A DNA stretch of 64,000 nt from Iamia sp963728655 (GCA_963728655.1 CAVSLD010000006.1:1488001-1552000); one strand, 5' to 3'. Counted from the first letter of the stretch, positions 1 through 8,604 are shown. Notes: generated by a model not told the origin, from the sequence alone. Numbers and translations: made by a program.

Positions 1-415
1 CGCCGACCACCCCGACCAGGGCCAGGAGACCGTCGCCTCGCTGCGCGCCTCGATGGCCGAGCCCTGGTTCGAGGCGGCCGGGCTGCTGCTGGCCGACGGC
101 TCCCCGCCGGTCGACGAGGGCGGCGACCTCGACGGCTTCTGCTGGACCCGCGTCCACCCCGCCACCGACGAGGACCCCGCCCTCGGCGAGATCTACGTCA
201 TCGGCATCGACCCCTCGGCCGGTGGCCGGGCCCTGGGCACGTCGCTCACCGTCGCCGGGCTGGTGCACCTGGCCGGGCGGGGCACCCCCGTCGGCCTGCT
301 CTACGTCGAGGCCGACAACGCGCCGGCCCGTCGCCTCTACGACCGCCTGGGCTTCACGGTGCACGGCACCCGACGGGTGCGGTCGCGGCGCCTGGGCCCT
401 CAGACCACCTCGTAG
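1..415 (+). CDS. mshD: mycothiol synthase, C-terminal part (partial)
   Basis: The 5' end lies outside the window; the visible 137 residues form the C-terminal GNAT acetyltransferase domain. The acetyl-CoA binding region is seen as EIYVIGIDPSAGGRALGTSL, followed by the typical YVEADNAPARRLYDRLGF end of MshD. MshD acetylates the cysteinyl amine of Cys-GlcN-Ins in the last step of mycothiol synthesis, in the cytoplasm. Another GNAT protein cannot be excluded from half a gene, but the YVEADN motif is typical of MshD. The stop overlaps the convergent DUF4870 gene by 16 bases. Confidence 0.8.
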   Translation, partial: ADHPDQGQETVASLRASMAEPWFEAAGLLLADGSPPVDEGGDLDGFCWTRVHPATDEDPALGEIYVIGIDPSAGGRALGTSLTVAGLVHLAGRGTPVGLLYVEADNAPARRLYDRLGFTVHGTRRVRSRRLGPQTTS

Positions 416-978
416 GGCTCCTCGCCACGGGGCACCACACCCCGCACGGGGTGGAAGGGCAGCGGCAGCCGCCACCAGCGGCCCCGGCGGGACATCACGG
501 CGCCCGCGATGGCCAGCCCGTAGTCGACGACGGCGAGCACGACGGTCAGGGCGATCCCCAGCCAGAACAGGCCCGACGGGCTGAACGAGGCCGTGGAGTC
601 GTCCACCACGTCGCTGATCCAGCCGACGTAGTCGGGGACCAGCAGTCCCATCGCCACCAGCTGGAAGGGCAGCAGCAGGATCGTCAGGTTGAGGGCCTCG
701 GCCGCGTGGTGGCGGACGAAGGGCTTGTCCTTGCTCACCAGGTAGAAGACCAGCGCACCGATCCAGCCGCCACCGACGAGGAAGACGATCCACATGATCA
801 TGGCCGTGGTCCGCTCCTGGGAGCGGTCCGGGGCCGAGGCGGCGGCAGGGCCCGGCGCCGGGGCGGGCATCCAGGTCGCGCCGTCCCACCACCACCAGGC
901 CCCGTGGGCGTCGGCGTACCAGCCGGGGTGCGGAGGAGGGGCCGCGGGGTCCGAGGCGGGGGCGCCGATGTCGGTCAC
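400..978 (-). CDS. DUF2510 / DUF4870 membrane protein
   Basis: 192 residues with a GTG start. The N-terminus carries a short DUF2510-type tryptophan motif (HPGWYADAHGAWWWWDGATW). After a Pro/Ala linker comes a DUF4870-like region with about three membrane segments (IMWIVFLVGGGWIGALVFYLV, LTILLLPFQLVAMGLLV, LFWLGIALTVVLAVVDYGLA) and the family hallmark DKPFVRHHAAEALN. The function of the family is unknown. A TAGCCT box six bases upstream of the GTG predicts a leaderless transcript, divergent from rlmN. Confidence 0.8.
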   Translation of the reverse strand: MTDIGAPASDPAAPPPHPGWYADAHGAWWWWDGATWMPAPAPGPAAASAPDRSQERTTAMIMWIVFLVGGGWIGALVFYLVSKDKPFVRHHAAEALNLTILLLPFQLVAMGLLVPDYVGWISDVVDDSTASFSPSGLFWLGIALTVVLAVVDYGLAIAGAVMSRRGRWWRLPLPFHPVRGVVPRGEEPYEVV

Positions 979-984
979 GTCCGC

Positions 985-1029
985 AGGCTAGGCAGCGGTC
1001 AGGGTCCGCCGGTCCCGCACCCGTAGCCT
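985..1029. promoter_or_regulatory. Divergent leaderless promoter pair
   Basis: Minus strand: -10 box TAGCCT at 990-985, six bases before the DUF4870 GTG at 978. Plus strand: TAGCCT at 1024-1029, six bases before the rlmN GTG at 1036. Both spacings put the transcription start on the start codon. No clear -35 boxes are visible. Confidence 0.6.
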
Positions 1030-1035
1030 GGCCCG

Positions 1036-2082
1036 GTGCCCCCCGTGACCCGCTACGACGTCGACCGTGCCGCCCTCGGCGCGCTCCTCGACGGCCAGCC
1101 CCGCTACCGGGTGGACCAGGTCTGGGACGGGCTGCACCAGCAGCTGGCCGACCCGGCCGACATGACCAACGTGCCCCTCGCCCTCCGGGGCCGCCTGGCC
1201 GAGGCCCTCCCCGACGCCCTCGCCCTCACCACCGAGGCCACCACCGACGGCGGCGACACGGTGAAGTGGCTGTGGACCCTCGGCGACGGGGCCCGGGTGG
1301 AGACGGTGCTCATGCACTACCCCCAGCGCTCGACGGTGTGCGTGTCGAGCCAGGCCGGCTGCGCCATGGACTGCTCGTTCTGCGCCACCGGCCAGGCCGG
1401 GTTCACCCGCCACCTCGGTGTGGGCGAGATCGTCGAGCAGGTCGTGCGGGCCTCGCGCCGGGCGCGGGCCGACGGCCGCCGCCTGGCCAACGTGGTGTTC
1501 ATGGGCATGGGTGAGCCCCTCGCCAACTACGACGCCACCTGGGGCGCCATCCGCCGCATCCACGACGACCTCGGCCTGGGCGCCCGCCACCTCACCGTCT
1601 CGACCGTCGGCGTGGTCCCCGGCATCCGCCGCCTGGCCGCCGAGGACCTGCCGGTGAACCTGGCCGTGTCCCTCCACGCGGCCGACGACGAGCTGCGGGA
1701 CCGCCTGGTGCCGCTCAACCGCCGCTACCCCCTCGCCGTGCTGGCCGAGGCCTGCGCCCACCACGTGGAGGTGACGGGCCGGCGCCTCAGCTTCGAGTGG
1801 GCCCTCATCGCGGACGTCAACGACCGGCCCGCCGACGCCGCCCGCCTGGCCGACTACGCCCGCGGCCTGCGAGCCCACGTCAACCTCATCCCCCTCAACC
1901 CGACGCCCGGCTACCCCACCCGGGGCACGCCCCGGGCCGGCGTCGAGGCCTTCCGGCAGCGCCTCGAGGACCGCGGCGTCAACGTCACCGTCCGCGACAC
2001 CCGGGGCACGTCGATCGATGCGGCCTGCGGCCAGCTGGCGGCCGGCGCCGCCCCGGTCGCACCCCCGACCCGACGCGCCTGA
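1036..2082 (+). CDS. rlmN: 23S rRNA (adenine2503-C2)-methyltransferase RlmN
   Basis: 348 residues, normal for the family. This radical SAM enzyme methylates C2 of A2503 in 23S rRNA, and in many bacteria also A37 of some tRNAs. The CxxxCxxC cluster motif is CAMDCSFC, after VSSQAGCAMDCSFCATGQAG. The region VVFMGMGEPLANYD is the SAM-binding GEPL segment, and DTRGTSIDAACGQL holds the C-terminal cysteine that forms the methyl-carrying intermediate. GTG at 1036 is chosen because a -10 box ends six bases upstream (leaderless). It is a single gene with no partner on its strand. Confidence 0.97.
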   Translation: MPPVTRYDVDRAALGALLDGQPRYRVDQVWDGLHQQLADPADMTNVPLALRGRLAEALPDALALTTEATTDGGDTVKWLWTLGDGARVETVLMHYPQRSTVCVSSQAGCAMDCSFCATGQAGFTRHLGVGEIVEQVVRASRRARADGRRLANVVFMGMGEPLANYDATWGAIRRIHDDLGLGARHLTVSTVGVVPGIRRLAAEDLPVNLAVSLHAADDELRDRLVPLNRRYPLAVLAEACAHHVEVTGRRLSFEWALIADVNDRPADAARLADYARGLRAHVNLIPLNPTPGYPTRGTPRAGVEAFRQRLEDRGVNVTVRDTRGTSIDAACGQLAAGAAPVAPPTRRA

Positions 2083-2102
2083 GCGCCCGACGGACCCCCA
2101 TG

Positions 2103-2108
2103 TAGCCT
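2103..2108 (+). promoter_or_regulatory. -10 box of the lytic transglycosylase gene
   Basis: TAGCCT lies 32 bases before the ATG at 2141. The leader ends in a GGGGGAGC ribosome-binding site, so this gene, unlike most neighbours, has a conventional leader. Confidence 0.45.
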
Positions 2109-2140
2109 CCCCTCTCGACCCGAGCGGCCGATGGGGGAGC

Positions 2141-3688
2141 ATGTCCACGGTGTCCGACAGGCGACGCGGCAGGCCTGCGCCGCGCCGCGCGCCCCGGACG
2201 CTGGTCGCCGTGGCCGCCCTCGCCGCCCTCCTCCCGGCCGCACCGGTGCTGGCCGAGGGCCACGACGCCCCCGTCGCCCGCGCGGTCCTCGGGGCTCCGG
2301 CACCGGCGGCCCAGGTGCCTGCGACCGACCCCGACTTCGTCGACGTGCCCCTCCCCACCAACCCGATCTCGCCGTCGGTGGCCGACGTCGAGGTGGCCAG
2401 CGCCGAGCTCGACGCCGTCGACGACGCCCTCCACGCCACCGAGGACCGGCGCGACGGTGCCATCGCCGAGCGCGACGACCTGAGGGCCCACATCGTCGAC
2501 CTGGGCGAGGAGCGGGTCGCCACGGTGGAGGCCCTGGCCCAGCGCCGGGTCGAGGAGCAGCAGCGGGGCGTCGAGAAGGTCGCCGCCCAGGGCGTGCTGG
2601 CCGACCGCCAGGACGACCTGGACGAGGCCGAGGCCGGCGTCGACGCGGCGGAGCGGGCGGTGGCACGGGCCCGCGACGCCCTCCGAGAGCTGGTCGTGGC
2701 CAACTACATGGCCCAGGGCACGACCATCTCCGACATCAGCAGCGTGCTGAGCGGCAAGGCGGGCATCAACGACGCCCTGGTGCGCCTGTCCCTGGGGGAG
2801 TCGTCCCTGGCCAAGCGGGCCAGGGACATCGACGACCGCCTGGCCGACCAGACCGAGGCCGAGGCGGCCCGCGACGAGGCCAAGGCCGACCGGGACCGGG
2901 CCCAGGCGGCCCTCGACCGGGCCGAGCAGGCCGAGCGCGACGCCATCGCCGCCCGCGAGGGCACCGAGCAGCACATCGTCGACATCGACGACGAGACGGT
3001 CCGCACCCAGCAGGCGGAGGTCGAGGCCGTCGCCACCGTGGAGCGCCGCGAGCTCGACGTCCTGGCCGCCCTGGCCGACGTCGCCCCCGCCCGCCTCCGG
3101 GCCGACGTGGTCGGCGACGGCATCGACTTCCCGCTCGTCGCCCTCGACGCGTGGCTCAAGGCGGCCGCGGGCGCCCCCTGCCGGGTCGAGTGGTGGATGC
3201 TGGCCGGCATCTCCAAGATCGAGGGGCACCACGGCACCTTCGGCGGCGGCTCCCTCGGCGCCCGCGGCTACCCCACCACGCGGATCATCGGGCCCGCCCT
3301 CAACGGCACCAACGGCAACGCCTCCATCGGCGACTCCGACGGAGGCCTCTGGGACGACGACCCGGTCCTCGACCACGCGGTCGGTCCCATGCAGTTCATC
3401 CCGTCCACCTGGAGGGCCTGGGGCCGCGACGGTGACGGCGACGGCGTGGCCGACCCGCACACCTTCTACGACGCCACCGCGGCGGCGGCCGCCTACCTCT
3501 GCGCCGGGCGCACCGACCTCACCGACGAGGCCCAGCTGCGGGCCGCCTACCTCTCCTACAACCACTCGCAGGCCTACGTCTCGGCCGTGCTGGGCGAGGC
3601 CCGCCGCTACCAGGCCGCCCTGCTCGTGCCGCCCCACCCCGTCGGTGTGGCCCCCGTGCTGCTCCCCGGGGCCCTCCCGCCGGGCTGA
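2141..3688 (+). CDS. Secreted coiled-coil lytic transglycosylase
   Basis: 515 residues. A signal peptide with an Arg-rich N-terminus and Ala/Leu core ends near PAAPVLAEG. Residues of about 85-330 form a long Ala/Glu/Arg coiled coil resembling the N-terminal regulators of NlpC/P60 and RipA-type peptidoglycan hydrolases. The C-terminal 180 residues are an SLT/MltB-type transglycosylase domain: the catalytic glutamate is probably in SKIEGHHG, followed by GPMQFIPSTWRAWG and YNHSQAYVSAVL. The DGDGDGVADP loop looks like a calcium site. It probably cleaves peptidoglycan glycan strands outside the membrane. ATG at 2141 is preferred for its GGGGGAG site; an upstream in-frame start would overlap rlmN. 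Confidence 0.85.
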   Translation: MSTVSDRRRGRPAPRRAPRTLVAVAALAALLPAAPVLAEGHDAPVARAVLGAPAPAAQVPATDPDFVDVPLPTNPISPSVADVEVASAELDAVDDALHATEDRRDGAIAERDDLRAHIVDLGEERVATVEALAQRRVEEQQRGVEKVAAQGVLADRQDDLDEAEAGVDAAERAVARARDALRELVVANYMAQGTTISDISSVLSGKAGINDALVRLSLGESSLAKRARDIDDRLADQTEAEAARDEAKADRDRAQAALDRAEQAERDAIAAREGTEQHIVDIDDETVRTQQAEVEAVATVERRELDVLAALADVAPARLRADVVGDGIDFPLVALDAWLKAAAGAPCRVEWWMLAGISKIEGHHGTFGGGSLGARGYPTTRIIGPALNGTNGNASIGDSDGGLWDDDPVLDHAVGPMQFIPSTWRAWGRDGDGDGVADPHTFYDATAAAAAYLCAGRTDLTDEAQLRAAYLSYNHSQAYVSAVLGEARRYQAALLVPPHPVGVAPVLLPGALPPG

Positions 3689-3714
3689 ACCTCCCGCTCC
3701 GGCTCGGGTCGGAC

Positions 3715-4476
3715 TCAGCGCACCAGGACGGTGAGCGGCCCGGCCCGCACCGCGCCCACCAGCCGCTCCCCCGCCACCACCCGGGCGCCCGGCCACACCA
3801 CCGACCGGGTGAGCTCGGCGCCGGGGGCGACCTCGGCCCCCGGCCCCACCACCGACGCCCCGCCCGACCACGACAGGTTGGCGGCGAGGTAGTCCCGCAC
3901 CGTCCCGCAGTCGACGAAGGGTCCGTCGTGGACCGCCAGGTCGAGGGTGCCGGCCGCCTCGTCGCCGGCCCACGAGCGCTCGTAGAGACCCGATGGCTCC
4001 GGGCCCAGGTCCGCCACCCGGGCCCACGGCATCAGGGCCACGCCGCAGTAGCGCAGCGACCCGAAGTCGCCCCGGGCCGGGTCCTCCACGCAGAGCAGCC
4101 GGGTGCGCTCGCCGTCCCAACCGGCCACGAACGGCGCCAGGTCCACCGCCAGCCAGGCGTCCGCGTTGGTCAGCAGCGTGGGCCGACCGTCGATCCAGGG
4201 CCGCAGCAGCCCCAGCGCCCCGGCTGTGCCCCGCGCCGCGTCCTCCTCGAGGGAGACGTGGACGGCCCGGTCGGCCAGGTGGTCCTCCAGGAGGGAGCGT
4301 CCGTGGTGCACGTTGACGGCCACGTCGGCCGTCGCCGGGGCCAGCCGACCCAGGGCGTGGTCGAGCAGCGGACGGTCGCCCACGGGGCACAGGGCCTTGG
4401 GGCGCAGGCGGGTGAGGGGCTGCAGCCGAGTGCCCGCTCCTGCGGCCAGCACCACGCCTGCCAGACTCTCAGCCAT
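3715..4476 (-). CDS. Sugar-phosphate nucleotidyltransferase
   Basis: 253 residues. The N-terminal signature LAAGAGTRLQPLTRLRPKALCPVGDRPL is that of NTP-transferases (RmlA/GCD1/mannose-1-phosphate guanylyltransferase group). NADAW holds the metal-binding aspartate. The C-terminus (VVGPGAEVAPGAEL) looks like a short hexapeptide beta-helix turn. It should transfer NMP to a sugar-1-phosphate; which sugar and which nucleotide cannot be told from the sequence. The ATG at 4476 shares the palindrome CCATGG with the divergent gene at 4475. A TTG at 4497 is an alternative start. Confidence 0.85.
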   Translation of the reverse strand: MAESLAGVVLAAGAGTRLQPLTRLRPKALCPVGDRPLLDHALGRLAPATADVAVNVHHGRSLLEDHLADRAVHVSLEEDAARGTAGALGLLRPWIDGRPTLLTNADAWLAVDLAPFVAGWDGERTRLLCVEDPARGDFGSLRYCGVALMPWARVADLGPEPSGLYERSWAGDEAAGTLDLAVHDGPFVDCGTVRDYLAANLSWSGGASVVGPGAEVAPGAELTRSVVWPGARVVAGERLVGAVRAGPLTVLVR

Positions 4477-4816
4477 GGCCCTGACCCGCTGGACCAACCA
4501 GTCGCTGCCCCAGACGCTGCAGATCGGGATGTTCCTGCTCTACATCGACGCCGTGTTCGGCGTCCTGTTCGGCACCGTGACCTTCTTCCCGATCGGCACC
4601 GCCCTGGTCGTCGGCGCCGCCGCCGCGGGCCTGGGCATCGCCAACGAGAAGCGCTGGGGCTGGGTGCTGGGCGTCGCCGTCTCCGCCGTGACGGTGCTCT
4701 TCTACCTCTACTTCTTCAGCACCGCGGTGCTCTTCTCGCTCATGTTCGCGGTGGCCCAGCTGGCCCTCCTGGTGCACCCGCAGAGCCGCGACCACCAGAA
4801 GGTCTGGTTCACCTGA
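4475..4816 (+). CDS. Small membrane protein, unknown function
   Basis: 113 residues with three or four hydrophobic segments (LQIGMFLLYIDAVFGVLFG, IGTALVVGAAAAGLGIA, WGWVLGVAVSAVTVLFYLYF, AVLFSLMFAVAQLALLVH). I do not recognise a family. A possible -10 box CAGACT lies seven bases before the ATG, which would make the mRNA leaderless. Its ATG overlaps the divergent nucleotidyltransferase ATG within CCATGG, so each promoter must lie inside the other gene. Confidence 0.7.
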   Translation: MALTRWTNQSLPQTLQIGMFLLYIDAVFGVLFGTVTFFPIGTALVVGAAAAGLGIANEKRWGWVLGVAVSAVTVLFYLYFFSTAVLFSLMFAVAQLALLVHPQSRDHQKVWFT

Positions 4817-4879
4817 TCGGCCCTGGTGCCGTCGGCCGCCGCTGGCCGTCGGGGGTGGGACGACCGCGGTCACGTCAGC

Positions 4880-4885
4880 CATGAT
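4880..4885 (+). promoter_or_regulatory. -10 box for the MaoC-like gene
   Basis: CATGAT ends six bases before the ATG at 4892, predicting a leaderless transcript. One mismatch to TANNNT. Confidence 0.4.
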
Positions 4886-4891
4886 GGCGCG

Positions 4892-5350
4892 ATGACCACC
4901 ATCATCGAGGGCATCAGCGGACTCAAGGACCTGGTCGGCACCCACCTCGGGTACTCCGACTACATGGAGATCACCCAGGAGCAGGTGAACACCTTCGCCG
5001 ACGCCACCGGCGACCACCAGTGGATCCACGTCGACGTGGAGCGGGCCAAGGCCGAGTCCCCCTTCGGTGGCCCCATCGCCCACGGCTACCTCACCCTCTC
5101 CCTCGGACCCACCCTCGCGCCCCAGATCATGGCCGTGAAGGGCATCAAGATGGGCGTCAACTACGGCTGCGAGAAGGTCCGCTTCCCGTCTCCCGTGCCG
5201 GTCGGCTCCAAGCTCCGCCTCGGCGCCTCGCTCGACGACGTGGCCGACATCCCCGGCGGCGCCCAGGTCACCATGACCTTCACCTACGAGGTCGAGGGCG
5301 CCGACAAGCCGTCCTGCGTCGCCCAGGTGGTCTTCCGCTACTACGAGTAG
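4892..5350 (+). CDS. MaoC family hot-dog dehydratase
   Basis: 152 residues. The hydratase 2 motif is ADATGDHQWIHVDVERA followed by SPFGGPIAHGYLTLSL, which holds the catalytic Asp/His pair of (R)-specific enoyl-CoA hydratases. Many actinobacteria have similar short MaoC proteins used with CoA thioesters. The substrate cannot be read from sequence. The first in-frame ATG with a good -10 spacing is used. It is followed by a convergent DUF222/HNH gene with two hairpins between them. Confidence 0.88.
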   Translation: MTTIIEGISGLKDLVGTHLGYSDYMEITQEQVNTFADATGDHQWIHVDVERAKAESPFGGPIAHGYLTLSLGPTLAPQIMAVKGIKMGVNYGCEKVRFPSPVPVGSKLRLGASLDDVADIPGGAQVTMTFTYEVEGADKPSCVAQVVFRYYE

Positions 5351-5364
5351 AGCGTCGGGGACCT

Positions 5365-5385
5365 CCCGAGCCGTCCCGGCTCGGG
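5365..5385. terminator. GC hairpin between convergent genes
   Basis: Perfect 8-bp stem CCCGAGCC / GGCTCGGG with a 5-base loop (5365-5372, 5378-5385), just after the MaoC stop. No T tract follows, as is common in high-GC actinobacteria. It could serve both strands. Confidence 0.5.
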
Positions 5386-5432
5386 CTCCTGCTGCTCACG
5401 AGGTGGCGACGGGGGCGTCCCCGCCGTTCGGT

Positions 5433-5454
5433 GCTCGCGCTGGCCGGCGCGAGC
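5433..5454. terminator. Second GC hairpin between convergent genes
   Basis: 8-bp stem GCTCGCGC / GCGCGAGC with a 6-base loop (5433-5440, 5447-5454), eight bases from the HNH gene stop. Probably the terminator of the minus-strand gene. Confidence 0.5.
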
Positions 5455-5461
5455 GGGAGGG

Positions 5462-6793
5462 TCAGGTGATCTCGGTGCCGTCGGGGCGGTGGACGTGGAT
5501 GGCCCCGGTGGGGTCGCGGTGGACGTGGTAGCCGTGTTCCTTGAGGTGGTTGTGCCTCCCGCAGCCGGGTCCCCCGTTGCCGGGGCAGGTACATCCTCCT
5601 CCTGATCCGTCGGCCCTCACGGACCAGGGTCTGAGGTGGTCGCAGTGGCAGCGGGTGACCGGCGTGTGGCACCCGGGCCAGTAGCAGGTGGTGGATCCGA
5701 GCTTGACGGCCAACGCGGCGGCGCCGGTGAACAGGCGCCGGCGGCGGCCCATGTCGACCACGACGCCGTCGGCGCCGACGACGACGCGCCGGACGTGGCC
5801 GATGAGCGCCTGGGCCACGGCGGCGGTGGCCTCGACGGGTCGTCCGTCCAACGTGGAGCACCGGTAACCGGTGGTGGGGAAGACGGTGAGGGCGTCGTCG
5901 ACGGGGGTGGGGTCGAGGCCGGCGAGGCGGGCGGCGAGACGTTCGAAGGTGCGGTGGTCGATGACGATGTTGGTGACGACCACCGAGCCGCCGGGGGCGT
6001 CGGCCCTCGCGGTGGCGGCCTGGCGGAAGATCTCCTCCAACGCGTCGAAGCGGCGTTGGGCGTCGGTCCTCGGCAGGTCGGCCGGTGTGGCGGCGTCGCC
6101 GTGCTCGGCTCGGGCCTTGTCCCAGTCGGCGAGGGTCTCGGCCTCGTAGAACGCGGTGAAGATGGTCTCCAGCTCGGCCCCGGCCAGAGATCCGCACCGG
6201 CCAGCCAGCGTCCAGGACCCGTCGAAGCCTTGGAGCAGCGCGGCGTCGCGGTTGTGGTGGCTCGACTGGTCGTCGTCGCGGGTGCCGTCCTGGTCGACGA
6301 CGCGGACCCAGTCGTCGACCATGGCGTCGAAGGTCAGGTACTCGTTGGCCTCGGCCTCGGCCGCGAAGGAGGCCTCGTTGGCCTCGAGGGTGTCGGCGAC
6401 GCGGGGGTTGGCGTGGGCCCGGGCGATGCGCTCGACCTGGCAGCCGCCGATGCGCCCCGCCGCGAACGCGGCCTGCACGATGGGCAGGCGCCGCAGCGCC
6501 TTGGCGCACCGGGCCCGCCGGGCCGCCTCGGCGCCGGAGAGGTTGGCGACGTGGCGGACCATCACCTTGGCCGAGGCGTGCCCGTCGAGCACACAGGCCC
6601 CGGTGCGGTCGACCTCGGCCACCAGCTCGACCTGCAGGCTGCGGAGCCGCCGGGCCTGGGTCTCCAGCTCGGAGATCAACCGCCGGGCATCATCGGCACC
6701 GGCGGGGGTGACGCCCGTGGCCTGGAGGGCGTCGAGCGCGGCGGCGAGGGCGTCGATGGCCTCACCAGTCGTCGGGTCGAGCACTGCCTCCAT
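5462..6793 (-). CDS. DUF222 domain-containing HNH endonuclease-like protein
   Basis: 443 residues. Residues of about 30-330 match the DUF222 (13E12 repeat) region common in actinobacteria, and the C-terminus holds a treble-clef HNH nuclease with the pattern CYWPGCHTPVTRCHCDHLRPW ... CGRHNHLKEHGY. These proteins occur in many copies in actinobacterial genomes; their biology is unknown, though a nuclease activity is expected. ATG at 6793 has TACTGT six bases upstream (leaderless). The reading frame stays open far upstream only because of base composition. Confidence 0.88.
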   Translation of the reverse strand: MEAVLDPTTGEAIDALAAALDALQATGVTPAGADDARRLISELETQARRLRSLQVELVAEVDRTGACVLDGHASAKVMVRHVANLSGAEAARRARCAKALRRLPIVQAAFAAGRIGGCQVERIARAHANPRVADTLEANEASFAAEAEANEYLTFDAMVDDWVRVVDQDGTRDDDQSSHHNRDAALLQGFDGSWTLAGRCGSLAGAELETIFTAFYEAETLADWDKARAEHGDAATPADLPRTDAQRRFDALEEIFRQAATARADAPGGSVVVTNIVIDHRTFERLAARLAGLDPTPVDDALTVFPTTGYRCSTLDGRPVEATAAVAQALIGHVRRVVVGADGVVVDMGRRRRLFTGAAALAVKLGSTTCYWPGCHTPVTRCHCDHLRPWSVRADGSGGGCTCPGNGGPGCGRHNHLKEHGYHVHRDPTGAIHVHRPDGTEIT

Positions 6794-6799
6794 GCCCCC

Positions 6800-6805
6800 A
6801 CAGTA
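6800..6805 (-). promoter_or_regulatory. -10 box of the DUF222/HNH gene
   Basis: TACTGT on the minus strand, six bases before the ATG at 6793. The rest of 6806-7012 shows no coding signal that I trust. Confidence 0.45.
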
Positions 6806-7012
6806 CGCAGGGGGTGTGACAGCCAGACCGCCCGCAAACCCTTGCCCCACAACGTTTCCGGGTGGATCCGACCCGTCTCCCGGGAGGCCCGAGGAGGCGC
6901 CGACGAGGGTGATGGCGCGGTGGTGCGTCACGGGGTGCCTGGCACCTCCTGACGCTGGCGCCTCGCGACCATCGCGCCGGCCCGTCGGGGCTGCGGCGCG
7001 AGGCTCGGGCCC

Positions 7013-7699
7013 GTGCTGCACGACTGGGCGATCGAACCGCGGGAGTACGCCCGCCACGAGGCCCGGCGCGGACGGCGTCACGCCTTCACCCACCTGGACC
7101 CGGCGCAGACCGCCCTCGTGGTGGTCGACATGGTCCCGTTCTTCCTGGCCGAGAACCCCTACGCCCGCGGGATCGTGCCCCACGTCAACGCGCTGGCCGG
7201 GGCCCTGCGGGCGGCGGGAGGGACGGTGGCGTGGGTGGTTCCTCGCTCCGAGCCCCCCTCGGCCGCCCGGTGCGAGCACCTCGGCGCCCACGTCGCCGAG
7301 CTCTACGCAGACTCCGGCGGCGAGGGCCCGCCGCGGGCCCGGATCGGCCGAGGGCTCGACGTGGCCCCGACCGACCTCGTGGTGGACAAGGGCGCCGCCA
7401 GCGCGTTCTTCCCGGGGCGATGCGACCTCCAGGCCCGACTCGAGGCGCGCGCCGTCGACACCGTCATCGTCGCCGGGACCGTCGCCAACGTGTGCTGCGA
7501 GTCGACGGCCAGGGACGCGAGCACGCTCGGACACCGGGTGATCATGGTCGCCGACGCCAACGCGGCGAGGCGGGACCAGGACCTCAACGCCACCCTGCAC
7601 ACGATCTACCGCAGCTTCGGCGACGTCCGCCCCACGTCGGAGGTCCTCGCCCTCATCGGCCGGGCCGAGGGGGCGTCGCCGCCGCCGACCCGTGGCTAG
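7013..7699 (+). CDS. Isochorismatase-like cysteine hydrolase
   Basis: 228 residues. The family triad is visible: Asp in LVVVDMVPFF, Lys in VVDKGAASAFF, Cys in GTVANVCCEST (first or second Cys), with the non-proline cis-peptide region GTVAN. Members hydrolyse isochorismate, nicotinamide or carbamoyl-type substrates. The N-terminal segment HDWAIEPREYARHEARRG precedes the core. The nearby menaquinone locus also uses isochorismate, but nothing proves a link. GTG at 7013 is the start; a GAGGCT box seven bases upstream could be its -10. The 3' end overlaps the convergent transporter by four bases. Confidence 0.88.
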   Translation: MLHDWAIEPREYARHEARRGRRHAFTHLDPAQTALVVVDMVPFFLAENPYARGIVPHVNALAGALRAAGGTVAWVVPRSEPPSAARCEHLGAHVAELYADSGGEGPPRARIGRGLDVAPTDLVVDKGAASAFFPGRCDLQARLEARAVDTVIVAGTVANVCCESTARDASTLGHRVIMVADANAARRDQDLNATLHTIYRSFGDVRPTSEVLALIGRAEGASPPPTRG

Positions 7700-8466
7700 G
7701 CGACGTTGACGTCGAAGAGGGTGCCGATGGCGAAGGTGATCGCCATGGCCGCGGCGCCGCCGAGCACGACGCGGGCGGCCGGGCGGAAGGGCTCGGCCCC
7801 GCCCAGGCGGGCGCCGGTGACGCCGAGGGCGGCGAGGCCGAGGAGGGTGACGACGATGATGGCCGCCTCCTGCGGCCCCGAGGCCACGACCAGGGCGACC
7901 AGGAGGGGCACGAGGGCGCCGAGGGAGAAGCTGAGCGCCGAGGTCCAGGCGGCCTGCCCGGGCCGGGCCAGGTCGTCGACGTCGAGGCCCAGCTCGTCGC
8001 GGGCATGGGCGGCGAGGGGGTCGTGGGCGGTGAGCTCCTCGGCCACCTGGTGGGCGAGGGCCGGGCTGAGGCCCCGCTTCTCGTAGATGCCGGCCAGCTC
8101 CCGCAGCTCGGCTCGGGGGGTCTCGACCAGCTCCTCCCGCTCGCGGGCCAGGTCGGCCATCTCGGCGTCGCGCTGGGACGAGACCGACGACATCTCGCCC
8201 ACCGCCATCGATGCCGCGCCGGCCGCGAGGGCGGCCACGCCGGAGGCGGCCACGACGGTCTGGGACGCGCCGGACGCGACCACGCCCACCAGCAGGGCGG
8301 CGGTGGACAGCAGGCCGTCGTTGGCGCCGAGCACGCCGGCGCGCAGCCACCCGGCCCGGTGGCTGCGGTGGCGTTCGTCGTGGTGGCGGGGGCGCGTGCG
8401 GCGCGCCTGGGTGGTCAGCACCCCTCCACCGTGCTCGCCCGGAGCCCGGTTCACAACCTCCGCCAC
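7696..8466 (-). CDS. VIT1/CCC1-type Fe/Mn transporter family protein
   Basis: 256 residues from GTG at 8466, or 241 from GTG at 8421. The N-terminal membrane helix motif GVLGANDGLLSTAALLVGV and the following EMSSVSSQRDAEMADL metal-binding segment are typical of VIT1/CCC1. A cytoplasmic acidic helix (LAREREELVETPRAELREL) is followed by three C-terminal hydrophobic helices. It is expected to export or sequester iron or manganese across the cytoplasmic membrane. A His/Arg-rich N-terminus (RPRHHDERHRSHR) may bind metal. Confidence 0.9.
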   Translation of the reverse strand: MAEVVNRAPGEHGGGVLTTQARRTRPRHHDERHRSHRAGWLRAGVLGANDGLLSTAALLVGVVASGASQTVVAASGVAALAAGAASMAVGEMSSVSSQRDAEMADLAREREELVETPRAELRELAGIYEKRGLSPALAHQVAEELTAHDPLAAHARDELGLDVDDLARPGQAAWTSALSFSLGALVPLLVALVVASGPQEAAIIVVTLLGLAALGVTGARLGGAEPFRPAARVVLGGAAAMAITFAIGTLFDVNVA

Positions 8467-8604
8467 CCCCCGTCAGGGCCCCCCGGGCGATGCCGGTCAG
8501 CCGTCCACGTCACGCCCTGTGAACCGTGCTGAACGCCGGCGCAGGCCGTGCGAGGGCGCCGATGCGGGTCGGCCGAGGATGCGGACGGCGGGGGGCCTCC
8601 TCAC

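Noticed and set aside
1985..4390. 801-codon frame on the minus strand overlapping rlmN and the transglycosylase
   Set aside because: Arg/Gly/Pro-rich with no domain, opposite real genes in the same DNA; a product of GC-rich codon bias.
5462..8350. 962-codon minus-strand extension upstream of the DUF222/HNH gene
   Set aside because: The protein match starts at MEAVLDPTTG (6793) with a -10 box six bases upstream; the rest is antisense to the isochorismatase gene.
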